Assembly (NCBI GenBank): GCA_964611645.1
Contig: CAZTAO010000009.1
Span: forward strand, 1-64,000
Reading direction: 5' to 3'
From: CAZTAO01 sp964611645
GTDB taxonomy: Bacteria; Armatimonadota; UBA5829
Length of the DNA stretch: 64,000 nt
Positions 40,194 through 48,774 of the stretch are shown here, one piece after another. A program made the translations under genes and the position numbers. Every line of letters starts with the position of its first letter. The first letter of the stretch is position 1. The notes beneath the pieces are model-generated. The model ran no database searches. It was not told where the DNA came from and worked only from the letters and a program-made list of their open reading frames with translations.

Positions 40194-41123
40194 TTGGCCG
40201 GAAACAGATCGATAATCGATGAGTGTCTTGCGGAAGTAGTTGGGACATTTATACTCGTCTTCTTCGGAGTGGGGATCGTTCACACAGCCGTTCTGACAGG
40301 CGCTCAGTTGGGACTATGGGTTGTGGCCGCCGTGTGGGGTGTTGCGGTCAGCCTGGCCATTTACTCGGTCGGTGCGGTGAGCGGAGCACACCTGAACCCC
40401 GCGATGACAGTCGCATTCGCCGCATTCCGAGGATTCCCGAAACGGAAAGTCGCGCCCTACATTCTGTCGCAGGTTATCGGAGCATTCCTGGCTGCGGCAG
40501 TCCTCTACACACTATTCCACGGAGTGATCATTCAGTTCGAGACAGCCCATGATTTGGTTCGTGGGGCCGCGGGCAGCGAGTTATCCGGGATGATTTACGG
40601 TGAGTATTTCCCCAACCCGGGTATGATAGGCACTGCAGCCGGGGCGCTTGCCGAGATGACCGTATGGCAGGCAATGCTTGCTGAGCTTATGGGCACGGCG
40701 TTCCTGTGTTTCTTCATTTTCGCCATCACCGACGACCTCCATCCCCGCAAAATGCACTCAAGCATGTTCGCCATCCTCATAGGTGTGGCGCTGGCGATCA
40801 TAATAGCGATCATCGCCCCTCTCACACAGGCAGGCCTCAACCCCGCTCGGGACTTCGGCCCCCGGCTGTTTGCATACTTCGCGGGTTGGGGAAGCATTGC
40901 TATTCCCGGGCCGCAGGGTGGCTTCTTCACTGTGTATATCCTTGCTCCCATAATAGGCGCGCTCATCGGCGCGACGGTGTATCAGCGAGTCATCAGAACG
41001 GCGCTCCAGGCTATGCTCGCACGGGAGGAACCCGCACCCGCAATCGAGAAGACTGTGGAAGGTCCCAGCGCGGATATTGCGCAACCGGAGAATGCGGGGG
41101 TGACGATCAATGTCGGCAGCTAA
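40194..41123 (+). CDS. MIP-family aquaglyceroporin
   Basis: A 309-residue channel with six membrane helices and two NPA half-helices: GAHLNPAMTVAFA and AGLNPARDFGPRL. The Asp after the second NPAR is the GlpF-type residue, which favours passage of glycerol-sized neutral solutes such as As(OH)3 over water only. In rhizobia an aquaglyceroporin in an ars operon lets arsenite out, so the same role is likely here. The C-terminal 40 residues are a soluble acidic tail. TTG at 40194 has GAGG nearby. The next gene, a PadR regulator, starts inside its coding end. Confidence 0.9.
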   Translation: MAGNRSIIDECLAEVVGTFILVFFGVGIVHTAVLTGAQLGLWVVAAVWGVAVSLAIYSVGAVSGAHLNPAMTVAFAAFRGFPKRKVAPYILSQVIGAFLAAAVLYTLFHGVIIQFETAHDLVRGAAGSELSGMIYGEYFPNPGMIGTAAGALAEMTVWQAMLAELMGTAFLCFFIFAITDDLHPRKMHSSMFAILIGVALAIIIAIIAPLTQAGLNPARDFGPRLFAYFAGWGSIAIPGPQGGFFTVYILAPIIGALIGATVYQRVIRTALQAMLAREEPAPAIEKTVEGPSADIAQPENAGVTINVGS

Positions 41124-41526
41124 GGGCACAGGCAGACGGGCTTCATGCCCTTGTGAAGGTGGAACGCTGGAGCGGCTGGTGAGGCCGGCTCTGCTCACTA
41201 TTCTTGCGGCGGGCGAGACCCACGGCTACGGTATAGTGCAGCGATTGGCGGAGATGCCGATGTTTGAGGATGAGCCTCCCAATGCCTCGGGTGTGTATCG
41301 CGCCCTCAACCAGATGCTGAGTGAGGAACTGGTGGAATCGGAGTGGGAAGTGTCTGCTTCAGGCCCCGCCAAGAAGCTCTACCGAATCACTCCCGCAGGC
41401 AAGCACTGCCTTGCCATGTGGATGGAGTCGCTGACCGTATATCGCAATGCGCTCGACGGGCTGCTGTCCGATGGCAGGAAGGCCCTGGGCGAAATGGAAA
41501 GATCGGAGAAGGCTGCAGTCAAATGA
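41110..41526 (+). CDS. PadR-family transcriptional regulator with N-terminal CxC
   Basis: A 138-residue winged-helix regulator. The PadR core runs from about residue 20 (LERLVRPALLTILAAGETHG, YGIVQRLAEMPMF, ASGVYRALNQMLSEELVESE) with the wing KKLYRITPAG. A Cys pair, C13 and C15 (SCPCEGG), precedes the core and could bind a metal or metalloid (inference). The gene overlaps the aquaporin stop by 14 bases and the CobW-like start by ATGA, so all three are translated together. It is the obvious candidate to act at the palindromes 40138-40156. Confidence 0.88.
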   Translation: MSAAKGTGRRASCPCEGGTLERLVRPALLTILAAGETHGYGIVQRLAEMPMFEDEPPNASGVYRALNQMLSEELVESEWEVSASGPAKKLYRITPAGKHCLAMWMESLTVYRNALDGLLSDGRKALGEMERSEKAAVK

Positions 41527-42623
41527 AACAGACCAAGCTCATTCTAGTCGGCGGATTTCTCGGAGCCGGGAAGACCACTCTCCTGGGCCAGGCGGCCAAA
41601 GTGTTTATAAAGCAGGGCAAGCGGGTTGGCTTGATCACAAATGACCAGGCAGAAAACCTTGTTGACACAGCGATTCTCGAGCAGGTAGGGCTGAGCGTGG
41701 CGGAGATTGCGGGCGGGTGTTTCTGCTGCCGCTTCACGGATCTCGTGGACGCCTCCGACCGACTGGTGGAAAGCTCAAGCGCCGATGTCCTCATCGGGGA
41801 GCCGGTTGGCAGTTGCACCGACCTCTCGGCGACAGTCCTCCAGCCCATCAAGGAATTCTACGGTGAAAGATACCTGCTCGCGCCGTTCACCGTGCTGGTT
41901 GATCCCATCCGCCTCAACGAGATACTCGATCCGCGGGCCAAGAGCACGCTTCACCCCAGCGCCAGATATATCCTGCGCAAGCAGCTTGAAGAAGCCGACA
42001 TCATCGCTATCAACAAGATCGACCTGCTCTCGGTGGTGGAATTGGCCGAGCTTCAGGCGCGCACCTCCGAAGTCTTCCCCAATACCCCCCAGGTCTGCCT
42101 TTCGGGGCTGACCGGCGATGGCGTGGCTGACTGGTTGGAGTTGCTGGATCAGAATGAACCGGTCGGGCGACGGATTGTGGACGTGGACTACGACATCTAC
42201 GCCGAAGGCGAAGCCGTGCTGGGTTGGCTGAACGCCACAGTCGCGCTGACCTCAGACCAATCGGTCGACTGGAATGCATTCTGCGTGGACCTGCTGCAGA
42301 CGCTTCGATCCGAACTCAAGAAGCAGTCTGCCGAGATTGCCCACGTGAAGGTCTTCCTTGAAGCGGACGGCGGTGAGATTTCGGCCAACCTGACCAGGAA
42401 CGACGACACCATAGTCCCGCGAGGATCGGTGAACGAATCCGCCCGCGAGGCAAGCCTGATACTCAACGCGCGGGTTGAGATGTCACCCGAGGCGCTTAGC
42501 GCGGTTGTTGAGAACGTATTGGCGACAGTCTCCGGGATAAGCTCGGAAATCCGGGAACTCCGCTGCCTAAGCCCAGGCCGCCCGGAACCGATCCATCGGT
42601 ATACTGAGGTTGTTGCGTATTAG
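41523..42623 (+). CDS. CobW/COG0523-family GTPase (metal chaperone-like)
   Basis: A 366-residue P-loop GTPase. Walker A is VGGFLGAGKTT (residues 9-19); the metal site is GGCFCC (C66, C68, C69), the CxCC motif that binds zinc and related ions; the base-specificity motif is AINKIDLL. COG0523 proteins insert or deliver metals to client enzymes. A client is not evident: cobalamin, zinc or an arsenic-related target are all possible. The C-terminal 140 residues match the CobW_C-like region loosely (AHVKVFLEADGGEIS). The last codons fall in one copy of the direct repeat at 42588-42616. Confidence 0.88.
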   Translation: MKQTKLILVGGFLGAGKTTLLGQAAKVFIKQGKRVGLITNDQAENLVDTAILEQVGLSVAEIAGGCFCCRFTDLVDASDRLVESSSADVLIGEPVGSCTDLSATVLQPIKEFYGERYLLAPFTVLVDPIRLNEILDPRAKSTLHPSARYILRKQLEEADIIAINKIDLLSVVELAELQARTSEVFPNTPQVCLSGLTGDGVADWLELLDQNEPVGRRIVDVDYDIYAEGEAVLGWLNATVALTSDQSVDWNAFCVDLLQTLRSELKKQSAEIAHVKVFLEADGGEISANLTRNDDTIVPRGSVNESAREASLILNARVEMSPEALSAVVENVLATVSGISSEIRELRCLSPGRPEPIHRYTEVVAY

Positions 42624-42712
42624 CCGCCCGGTGTTTCGGCATTTGAGCGGAGCTTGCGAAGCGGAAATGCCGAAACATGGTCACCGATACACCGGTATAC
42701 TGAGGTTGTTGC
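42588..42712. repeat. Direct repeat flanking a hairpin element
   Basis: Two 29-base copies (42588-42616 and 42684-42712; 27 identical positions, core CGGTATACTGAGGTTG) flank a 67-base segment. Within it GTTTCGGCATTT (42633-42644) pairs with AAATGCCGAAAC (42665-42676). Copy 1 encodes the end of the CobW-like protein; copy 2 contains TATACT (42696-42701), a likely -10 for the desulfurase gene. Confidence 0.75.
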
Positions 42713-42732
42713 CTGATTGACGGAGTTGTGAA

Positions 42733-43923
42733 GTGAGTATGGTTTATCTCGATAACGCGGCCTCTACACCGGTTGCGTCGGAAGTCTTGGATGCGATGCT
42801 TCCCTACTTCGACGAGTTCTGCGGCAACCCATCCAGTGTCCACGGCCCGGGGCATACTGCGCGGGAGGCTGTGGAGCAGGCGCGGGTGGAACTGGCGCAG
42901 GTTCTCGGCTGCCAGCCTGCGGAGGTGTACTTCACCAGCGGCGGCACTGAGTCCGACAACCTGGCGATCTTCGGAACGATATCTTCGGCGCAGAAGCCCG
43001 GGCACATAATCACCAGCGCCATCGAGCATCACGCGGTTCTTCACGCCTGCCAGGCCCTTGAGAAGTCCGACTGGCGAGTAACCTATCTGCCGGTCGATGC
43101 GACCGGGATGGTCGATCCCGACCAGCTTCGGGATACTCTACGCCCAGACACAGCTCTCGTCACCATAATGCACGCCAACAATGAGGTCGGAACCATCCAG
43201 CCGATCGACGCCATCGGCCGTATCTGCAGGCAGGCAGGGGTCCGGTTCCACACGGATGCCGTTCAAAGTGTAGGTCACGTGCCGACCCGGGTCGATGAGC
43301 TGAACGTGGATTTGCTCTCGATCTCCGGCCACAAGTTCAATGGCCCCAAGGGTGTTGGTGCGCTGTATATCCGCAGGGGCATCCATATCTCCCCGCTCTT
43401 CCACGGTGGCGGCCACGAGCGCGGACGCCGCTCCGGCACCGAGAACGTGCCTGGGATCGTGGGCATTGGCCGCGCCGCCGAGCTTGCCAGAGAGAAGATG
43501 GCTGAAGAGGCCGGGAGGTTGTCTGCCCTTCGCGACAGGCTTATCGACGGCATCATAGCGAGGGTGCCCGATGCCTACCAGAGCGGAAGCCGAAGCAACC
43601 GTCTCCCGAACAACGCCAGCCTGATCTTCAAAGGCTTGGACGGAGGCGCGCTGCTCAATGAACTGGATGCAGTCGGCATTGCCGGCTCCAGCGGCTCAGC
43701 CTGCACCTCGGGTTCGCTGGAACCATCCCATGTGCTGCAGGCCATGGGGATTCCCATTCAGGACGCATTCGGCTCGCTGAGGTTGTCTCTGGGCATGTAC
43801 ACCTCGGAAGATGACATCGACTACGTGCTGGAGCAGCTTCCGATGGCGGTGGAGACAGTCCGCTCAGACTCGTCCATAACCATCGGCGTATGCGACTGCG
43901 CCGACGGACAATGCTGCAGGTAA
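42733..43923 (+). CDS. Cysteine desulfurase (NifS/IscS family)
   Basis: A 396-residue PLP enzyme that takes sulfur from cysteine as an enzyme persulfide. It has VYLDNAASTPV at the start, the FTSGGTESDNLAI and IEHHAVLHAC segments, the PLP Lys K201 in SISGHKFNGPKG, and the catalytic Cys C324 in GSACTSGSLEPSHVL. The C terminus, CDCADGQCC, holds four Cys in 11 residues, which normal NifS/IscS proteins lack; they may accept sulfur or bind metal. GTG at 42733 has GGAG seven bases upstream, and an ATG two codons later is also possible. No iron-sulfur scaffold gene is adjacent. It could feed the rhodanese at 35348. Confidence 0.93.
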   Translation: MSMVYLDNAASTPVASEVLDAMLPYFDEFCGNPSSVHGPGHTAREAVEQARVELAQVLGCQPAEVYFTSGGTESDNLAIFGTISSAQKPGHIITSAIEHHAVLHACQALEKSDWRVTYLPVDATGMVDPDQLRDTLRPDTALVTIMHANNEVGTIQPIDAIGRICRQAGVRFHTDAVQSVGHVPTRVDELNVDLLSISGHKFNGPKGVGALYIRRGIHISPLFHGGGHERGRRSGTENVPGIVGIGRAAELAREKMAEEAGRLSALRDRLIDGIIARVPDAYQSGSRSNRLPNNASLIFKGLDGGALLNELDAVGIAGSSGSACTSGSLEPSHVLQAMGIPIQDAFGSLRLSLGMYTSEDDIDYVLEQLPMAVETVRSDSSITIGVCDCADGQCCR

Positions 43924-43964
43924 CGGCGTTGTAGCCGCTGGCGCTGACTGCGGCCCGAACCGGC

Positions 43965-45155
43965 TCAATGAAGCAGAAACGCCGACAACACCGCGCACGG
44001 AATCATCACCCACGGCACGCTGACGCCCAGCATTAACGCCACGAACGCTGCGCCTCCGATGATAGCGGACCACGGTGACCACGGCGCGGCGATGGCCAGC
44101 TTAACCGTCACCGCCAGAAGCAGCCCCACAAATGAAGCCAGGACACCCCTTATGGCGCACTGGAAATGGGGGTTCTTCTTCAAGTGGTCGAATCGCGGCA
44201 CCACCAAGACGAGGATCACAAACGACGGGAAAAACACCGCCACGGTAGCCACCAAAGCCCCAAGCGCTCCAGCAACATGGAAGCCGACAAAGGTGGCTGT
44301 GATAACGATAGGCCCCGGGGTCACCTGCCCCATTGCGATCCCGTCCATAAACGCCCGTGTGGTCATCCACCCATTTACTTCAGCCACGGAGTGAAGCATC
44401 ACCGGTACGGAGGCAAACCCTCCACCAAATGCCAGGGCATCTACTTTGAGCATCAAAGCGGCAAGGTCGAAGAGTTGGCGATTGACGAAGAAGAGTATGG
44501 CGAGCAGTACAGCGCCTACGACTATCAGAGCAATGCCCTGGCGGGTGGCGGAGCGCAGGTCCGTGGTGTCCGGATGCCCTTCCGCGACTTGAGCTACTGC
44601 TCTCTTGTAAACAACAAGCCCGACCGCCGCCCCCGCGAGGATTGTCCAGGCCGGGTTGCCCCCGACTATGATATATGCTGCGGCGGCAAGAGCAATCACG
44701 CCATCCCACAGACCTTTCATGGTCGAGCGGCCGAATGTGTATGCCGCCCTTGCTACGATCGCAACCACAGCCACTTGGAGGCCTTTGAACACCGACACGC
44801 TGATAGGCGAATGCTGGGATGCGCTGTAGAAAGCGGATAGCGCAAGCATCAGGCAAAACGCCGGCAAGCCGAAGCCGATGTAGGCCGCCGCCGCGCCCGG
44901 CACGCCTCTCAGCCTCAGGCCCACATAAGCCGCAGTCTGCATCGCAGTGGCGCCGGGGATTGTCTGGGCAACCGCCACGCCTTCCTGGAATGATTGCTTC
45001 GAGAGCCACCCGTTCTTTGTTACGGCCATCTCCCTGATGAACGCCACCATCGCCGGGCCACCGAATGCCGTAACGCCCATCCGGAGAAAGGCCCAGAACA
45101 CGCGCGAAACCGAGGGCCGTTGCTCGTCGGTCCCAGGTCGCTCTTCGTGTGTCAT
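43965..45155 (-). CDS. chrA: Chromate transporter ChrA (two-domain form)
   Basis: A 396-residue membrane protein of the CHR family, which exports chromate. It is the long form with two homologous halves. Half 1 (about 18-190) has FLRMGVTAFGGPAMVAFIRE and GVAVAQTIPGATAMQTAAYVG; half 2 (about 215-396) has LKVDALAFGGGFASVPVML and GIAMGQVTPGPIVITATFVG. About ten membrane segments are expected. The ATG at 45155 has AGGAGG upstream; longer in-frame starts lie in the repeat region. It converges on the cysteine desulfurase gene with a 41-base gap. Sulfate or another oxyanion is an alternative substrate. Confidence 0.93.
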   Translation of the reverse strand: MTHEERPGTDEQRPSVSRVFWAFLRMGVTAFGGPAMVAFIREMAVTKNGWLSKQSFQEGVAVAQTIPGATAMQTAAYVGLRLRGVPGAAAAYIGFGLPAFCLMLALSAFYSASQHSPISVSVFKGLQVAVVAIVARAAYTFGRSTMKGLWDGVIALAAAAYIIVGGNPAWTILAGAAVGLVVYKRAVAQVAEGHPDTTDLRSATRQGIALIVVGAVLLAILFFVNRQLFDLAALMLKVDALAFGGGFASVPVMLHSVAEVNGWMTTRAFMDGIAMGQVTPGPIVITATFVGFHVAGALGALVATVAVFFPSFVILVLVVPRFDHLKKNPHFQCAIRGVLASFVGLLLAVTVKLAIAAPWSPWSAIIGGAAFVALMLGVSVPWVMIPCAVLSAFLLH

Positions 45156-45229
45156 GCGGCATCCTCCTTGTCGGGTATTCGGTCTGCCTATCATAACACT
45201 AACCGCGCGGATTGTCATCGCGGGCAGTC

Positions 45230-45254
45230 GGGAGGGCGAGGCTCCCGCCGAGCC
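45230..45254. repeat. Dispersed GC-rich repeat (GGGAGGGCGAGGCTCCCG)
   Basis: A 25-base unit with internal dyads (GGGAG/CTCCC and GGC-GAG-GCTC). I recall the same unit as an intergenic repeat in other genomes. It sits between chrA and the next promoter; the rest of the 249-base gap shows no gene. Confidence 0.6.
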
Positions 45255-45283
45255 GATTCCGGACTTCAGAGACCGTTCAGGCA

Positions 45284-45312
45284 TTGACTTGAACACAGAC
45301 ATAAGGTACACT
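45284..45312 (+). promoter_or_regulatory. Promoter of the dehydrogenase operon
   Basis: TTGACT, 17 bases, TACACT, about 85 bases before the ATG at 45405. Confidence 0.7.
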
Positions 45313-45404
45313 CAGGCAGGCAAGACGAGTCGGCAACCCCGGCTACCCAAGACCCGGCGTTGTCCTCGCATAGCGCCCAATGGATGCGTGTAACAGAGGT
45401 GTAT

Positions 45405-46415
45405 ATGAAAACAGTCTTCATGAAGAGCCTGAATGAGATCGAGTTCAGGGACATTGCTCTACCCGGCCTGGATCTGCACGAGGCGCGGGTCCGGGTGGAT
45501 GCGTGCGGGGTGTGCGGGACGGACATCACCAGCGCGCTCGACGGCAGGCCGGAAGCTCAGACTATCGGGCACGAGGTCGCGGCGACGGTGCTCGAAGTGG
45601 GCGCAGGCGTGACTCGTGTCGCGCCCGGCCAGAAAGTGGTGCTGGACAGCTCCAGCGCGTGCGGGGAATGCGACCACTGCAAGAACCGCCGCCAGGACCT
45701 GTGCACCAACGTGATCTCATTCTTCTTCAAGCCATATCTGGGCTTTGCCGAGGAGATGCTCACCCCGGCCATATCCTGCGTGGCATACAAAGACCTCTCC
45801 CCGGAGGCCGCCTGCCTGGCGGAGCCACTTGGGGTGTCGATTGATATGACCCTGCTCGGCCAGATCGAGCTTGGGTCCCACGTGGTGGTGTCCGGGATCG
45901 GGGCAATCGGGCTTATGGCCATTCGGCTGGCGAAGATGTCGGGGGCGGAGCGCGTTTATGCCTGCAGCCCATCCCACAGCAAGGCCAAGATTGAGGCCGC
46001 GCTGAAGTTTGGAGCGGATGAGATTATCGAGATCGACAAGACCGACCTGGCAACCTACAAGTTCGCCCAGGCGCCGGACCGCTTCCTGGTGACCTCGCCG
46101 CCCGTTACGATACCGCCGATGGTGCAAGCTGCGGCGACTGGGGCTATAATATCCTATGTGGGAATCAAGTATGGCGACGGGGCCAACATAACGTTCGACG
46201 CCAACGACTTCCACTTCAAGAAGCTGCAACTCAGGGGCTCGTTCGCGTCCCCGGCTATGTATACACCGATGGCGGTGAGGCTGCTGGAGAACGGCTCTAT
46301 CGACGCAAAGACCCTCATCACGCACGTGTTTGAGATGAAAGACATAGCCGAAGCGTTGAAGGTGGCGACGACCGAAAAGGCAAAGGCCATCAAGGTAGTT
46401 CTGGTAAACAGGTAG
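45405..46415 (+). CDS. Zinc-dependent medium-chain alcohol/polyol dehydrogenase
   Basis: A 336-residue MDR-family dehydrogenase. Catalytic zinc ligands are in CGVCGTD (Cys) and IGHEVAA (His, Glu), and the structural zinc site is CGECDHCKNRRQDLC with four Cys. The Rossmann motif is VVVSGIGAIGLMAIRLAK near residue 160. The pattern is closest to sorbitol/threonine dehydrogenase-like members, so the substrate is probably a polyol or sugar. The ATG at 45405 has AGAGG upstream. The Gfo/Idh/MocA gene begins 13 bases after its stop, so the two act together on a carbohydrate. Confidence 0.9.
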   Translation: MKTVFMKSLNEIEFRDIALPGLDLHEARVRVDACGVCGTDITSALDGRPEAQTIGHEVAATVLEVGAGVTRVAPGQKVVLDSSSACGECDHCKNRRQDLCTNVISFFFKPYLGFAEEMLTPAISCVAYKDLSPEAACLAEPLGVSIDMTLLGQIELGSHVVVSGIGAIGLMAIRLAKMSGAERVYACSPSHSKAKIEAALKFGADEIIEIDKTDLATYKFAQAPDRFLVTSPPVTIPPMVQAAATGAIISYVGIKYGDGANITFDANDFHFKKLQLRGSFASPAMYTPMAVRLLENGSIDAKTLITHVFEMKDIAEALKVATTEKAKAIKVVLVNR

Positions 46416-46428
46416 AGGAGACACAGGA

Positions 46429-47475
46429 ATGAGAGTAGGCATAATCGGAACGGGTTACATTTCAACTTTTCACGCGGCGGCGTACAAGCAATTGGGCGTC
46501 GAGATTGCCGCGGTGACGGACGTGGACAAGGAGAGGTTCCTCTCCAAGCAGGAGATGTTCGGCGGGGCGGTGTTCTGTGACAGCGTCGATGACATCCTGA
46601 ACGACAGCAGCATCGATGCGGTGAGCATCTGCACCACCACCAAGGCGCACTTTGAGATGGTAACAAAGGCAGCCAAGGCCGGAAAGCACATCTTCTGCGA
46701 GAAGACGATGACCGAATCCGGCGAAAGATCGGCCGAACTTGTGGCCGCGCTGAAAGGCTTCGACAAGAACTTCCAGATCGGGTATATGAAGCGGTTCTTC
46801 CCGGCCACCAACAAGGTCCCGGAGCTTCTGCCGGAGATCGGCGAAGTCATCAGCGGATATGTGCGAAGCTACCAGGGGTTTGAGTGGGACAAGGACATAT
46901 ACGACGACGATATGTGGAGGCCCAAGGATGGAAAGCCGTCCTACATCCGACAGTTCGCCTGTGGCGGAATGTTGAACATGGCCGGGAGCCACATGCTGGA
47001 CCTGCTGGGCTTCTTCATTGGCGCGCCCGCCAAAGTCTACGCGGCGAACTGGTCGCCCGCGAGCTACGACGCCGAGATGAACGCGCACGCCCTGTTCACG
47101 ATGCCCAGCCGCGCAATCGTACACTTCGAGGCCACCTGTTCGCCGTACAGCAGGGCAGGACGCTGGCAGGACGGATGGGACGAGAAAATAGAGATAAACG
47201 GTACCAGGGGCCGAATAGAGGTATTCTACGGCATCTGGGACAAGCCGATGAACAACGCCGCGATGGTCCGCCTCTACAAAGAGTCCGACAAGACCCACAC
47301 GGAGTTCACCTTCCCCAAGGTCGACGCCTTCACCGAGGAAGTGCGAGCGTTCGTGGACAACTGCAAGGCAGGCAAGAAGTCCATCCCAGGCCTGAAAGAA
47401 GGCGCTGCAGTAGACAAAGTAATCTCCGCCTGCTACAAGTCCGTTGAAACGGGGAACGTGGTCGAGATTGGGTAA
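46429..47475 (+). CDS. Gfo/Idh/MocA-family oxidoreductase
   Basis: A 348-residue NAD(P)-dependent sugar or inositol oxidoreductase. Rossmann opening MRVGIIGTGYISTFHAAAYK; conserved CEKTMTESG near residue 88 has the EKP-type motif with Thr in place of Pro; the second domain has FACGGMLNMAGSHMLDLLGF with the catalytic-region Asp/His. Length is standard. GAGGAG precedes the ATG. Together with the upstream dehydrogenase this is a two-step oxidation or epimerisation module, substrate unknown. A strong hairpin follows 15 bases after the stop. Confidence 0.92.
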   Translation: MRVGIIGTGYISTFHAAAYKQLGVEIAAVTDVDKERFLSKQEMFGGAVFCDSVDDILNDSSIDAVSICTTTKAHFEMVTKAAKAGKHIFCEKTMTESGERSAELVAALKGFDKNFQIGYMKRFFPATNKVPELLPEIGEVISGYVRSYQGFEWDKDIYDDDMWRPKDGKPSYIRQFACGGMLNMAGSHMLDLLGFFIGAPAKVYAANWSPASYDAEMNAHALFTMPSRAIVHFEATCSPYSRAGRWQDGWDEKIEINGTRGRIEVFYGIWDKPMNNAAMVRLYKESDKTHTEFTFPKVDAFTEEVRAFVDNCKAGKKSIPGLKEGAAVDKVISACYKSVETGNVVEIG

Positions 47476-47490
47476 ACCGCTCTATTCAGC

Positions 47491-47522
47491 ACTCCCCCCG
47501 GATTCCCGAATCCGGGGGGAGT
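47491..47522 (+). terminator. Hairpin after the oxidoreductase operon
   Basis: ACTCCCCCCGGATTC pairs perfectly with GAATCCGGGGGGAGT around CC. No T run follows (CATTGG), so it is a stem-only terminator or mRNA end-stabiliser. Confidence 0.6.
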
Positions 47523-47563
47523 CATTGGTTGCCCGGTGCAAAGAGTTGGCTCGCACACCGCTA

Positions 47564-47628
47564 GTCCTGAGTAGACGCGAGGCGCTGACCGCAGCGAAGC
47601 GAAGGGAACGAGCGGCGTATCGAAGGAC
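47564..47628. repeat. Dispersed repeat (GTCCTGAGTAG ... CGAAGGAC)
   Basis: GTCCTGAGTAGACGC at 47564-47578 and GCGTATCGAAGGAC at 47615-47628 form imperfect inverted ends around a GCGAAGCGAAGG core. It lies in a 189-base gap without a gene. Confidence 0.55.
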
Positions 47629-47664
47629 GGACGTGGCCTGCGCACCATGATAGTTATCCACCCC

Positions 47665-48756
47665 TCACAAGTGCTGTAGAATTGCTCCCCAGAAGAATGG
47701 CCACAGGACAAGCGAGAAGAAGGCCGTGAGCCCGTAAAGAACCCAGAGTGTCTCCGGATATGCAGTCAACGCTCCCTCTTGCCAATCGGGTCCAACCGCA
47801 GCGCCCTTCCACCTGCGTAGCGTCCATATCGAGATGACGAACCAGCAAAGAGTGTTCACTATCCACAATACCGCGAAAGCCACCGGAGGGCTGGGGCCAG
47901 CTACCGGCGCAAAGACGGTGGCCGTACCCAGGCATTGCGCCAACGCCACCGTAACCGCCCACTCCGGGCTTGCAGTCTGGAGCCAGAGCAATCCACTCAA
48001 CATAGCAAGCGCCAACATACCGCTTAGTAGCTCCGGAAGCTGCCAGGCTTTGGTCAGAATGGGCCACGCGCAGGCTGCCCAGCATGCCACAGCTAGAATC
48101 AGGCCCACAACCCGAAACGCCAGTAGCGCAGATGGCAGCATAACGGGTCGGCGTCGCCTCCTGAGAAACGCTTCAATGGAAAGCCAAGCTACATACGGTA
48201 CGAAAGTCAGACCCGCCAGAGACAGTATAAGCGGACCCCGCGAGAAGAACCTGATCCAGGGCACACGGAGATACGCCGGAACAACCTGGTTACCCCTGAT
48301 CGTGTAGAAACTCTGGGCTTCCGACTCAGTATCCGCTTCAGGATTCACGGCATGCACTTCAACATACCGCTCTCCGCGTAGATTCGTTGCCCACAGTAGG
48401 GTAGCGTGCCATTGCGGAGGCTCCGCCGGGTCAGGCCTTTGGTCGGGGCGCTCGTCGGCAGGGCGCGGGTCAAGCCAGGAAAGAGCGCGCGGCGCATATC
48501 CGGGTTTGAGCAGTCGCAGGTAAGGAGGCATCTTGAGGGACCGAAGCTGAAAGTAGAAGAAGAAGCCCTCTTCCACCACGCGCCCATTCTCCACACGGGC
48601 GACAGCTATCGGAAACTCGTCACCGTCTGAAACGCTGGTAACCGGCTTTGACCCACCGTACCAGACAATCAGGTAACTAGTTACAACAACAAACGCCGCT
48701 ACCCACAACACGATAGCCAAGCGTCTCGCGAAGCGCCTTAGTAGACCCTCAGGCAT
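47665..48756 (-). CDS. Hypothetical membrane protein
   Basis: A 363-residue protein. One N-terminal membrane helix (about 10-32) is followed by an external domain of about 140 residues with Pro-rich sequence (DERPDQRPDPAEPPQW) and beta strands, then about five to six membrane helices in the C-terminal half (RGPLILSLAGLTFVPYVAWL and onward). No motif or family recognised. Behind the GAGG site the ATG at 48756 is well placed, 18 bases after the upstream stop. It is the last gene of the four-gene run that begins at 50054. Confidence 0.72.
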   Translation of the reverse strand: MPEGLLRRFARRLAIVLWVAAFVVVTSYLIVWYGGSKPVTSVSDGDEFPIAVARVENGRVVEEGFFFYFQLRSLKMPPYLRLLKPGYAPRALSWLDPRPADERPDQRPDPAEPPQWHATLLWATNLRGERYVEVHAVNPEADTESEAQSFYTIRGNQVVPAYLRVPWIRFFSRGPLILSLAGLTFVPYVAWLSIEAFLRRRRRPVMLPSALLAFRVVGLILAVACWAACAWPILTKAWQLPELLSGMLALAMLSGLLWLQTASPEWAVTVALAQCLGTATVFAPVAGPSPPVAFAVLWIVNTLCWFVISIWTLRRWKGAAVGPDWQEGALTAYPETLWVLYGLTAFFSLVLWPFFWGAILQHL

Positions 48757-48774
48757 TGCTCACCTCAACATATC

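Noticed and set aside
42588..42712. Direct repeat pair as a CRISPR remnant
   Set aside because: Only two copies, the spacer holds a hairpin, and no cas gene is near.
47444..47650. 68-codon frame after the oxidoreductase gene
   Set aside because: It is made of the hairpin and the dispersed repeat, overlaps the real coding end, and has no ribosome site.
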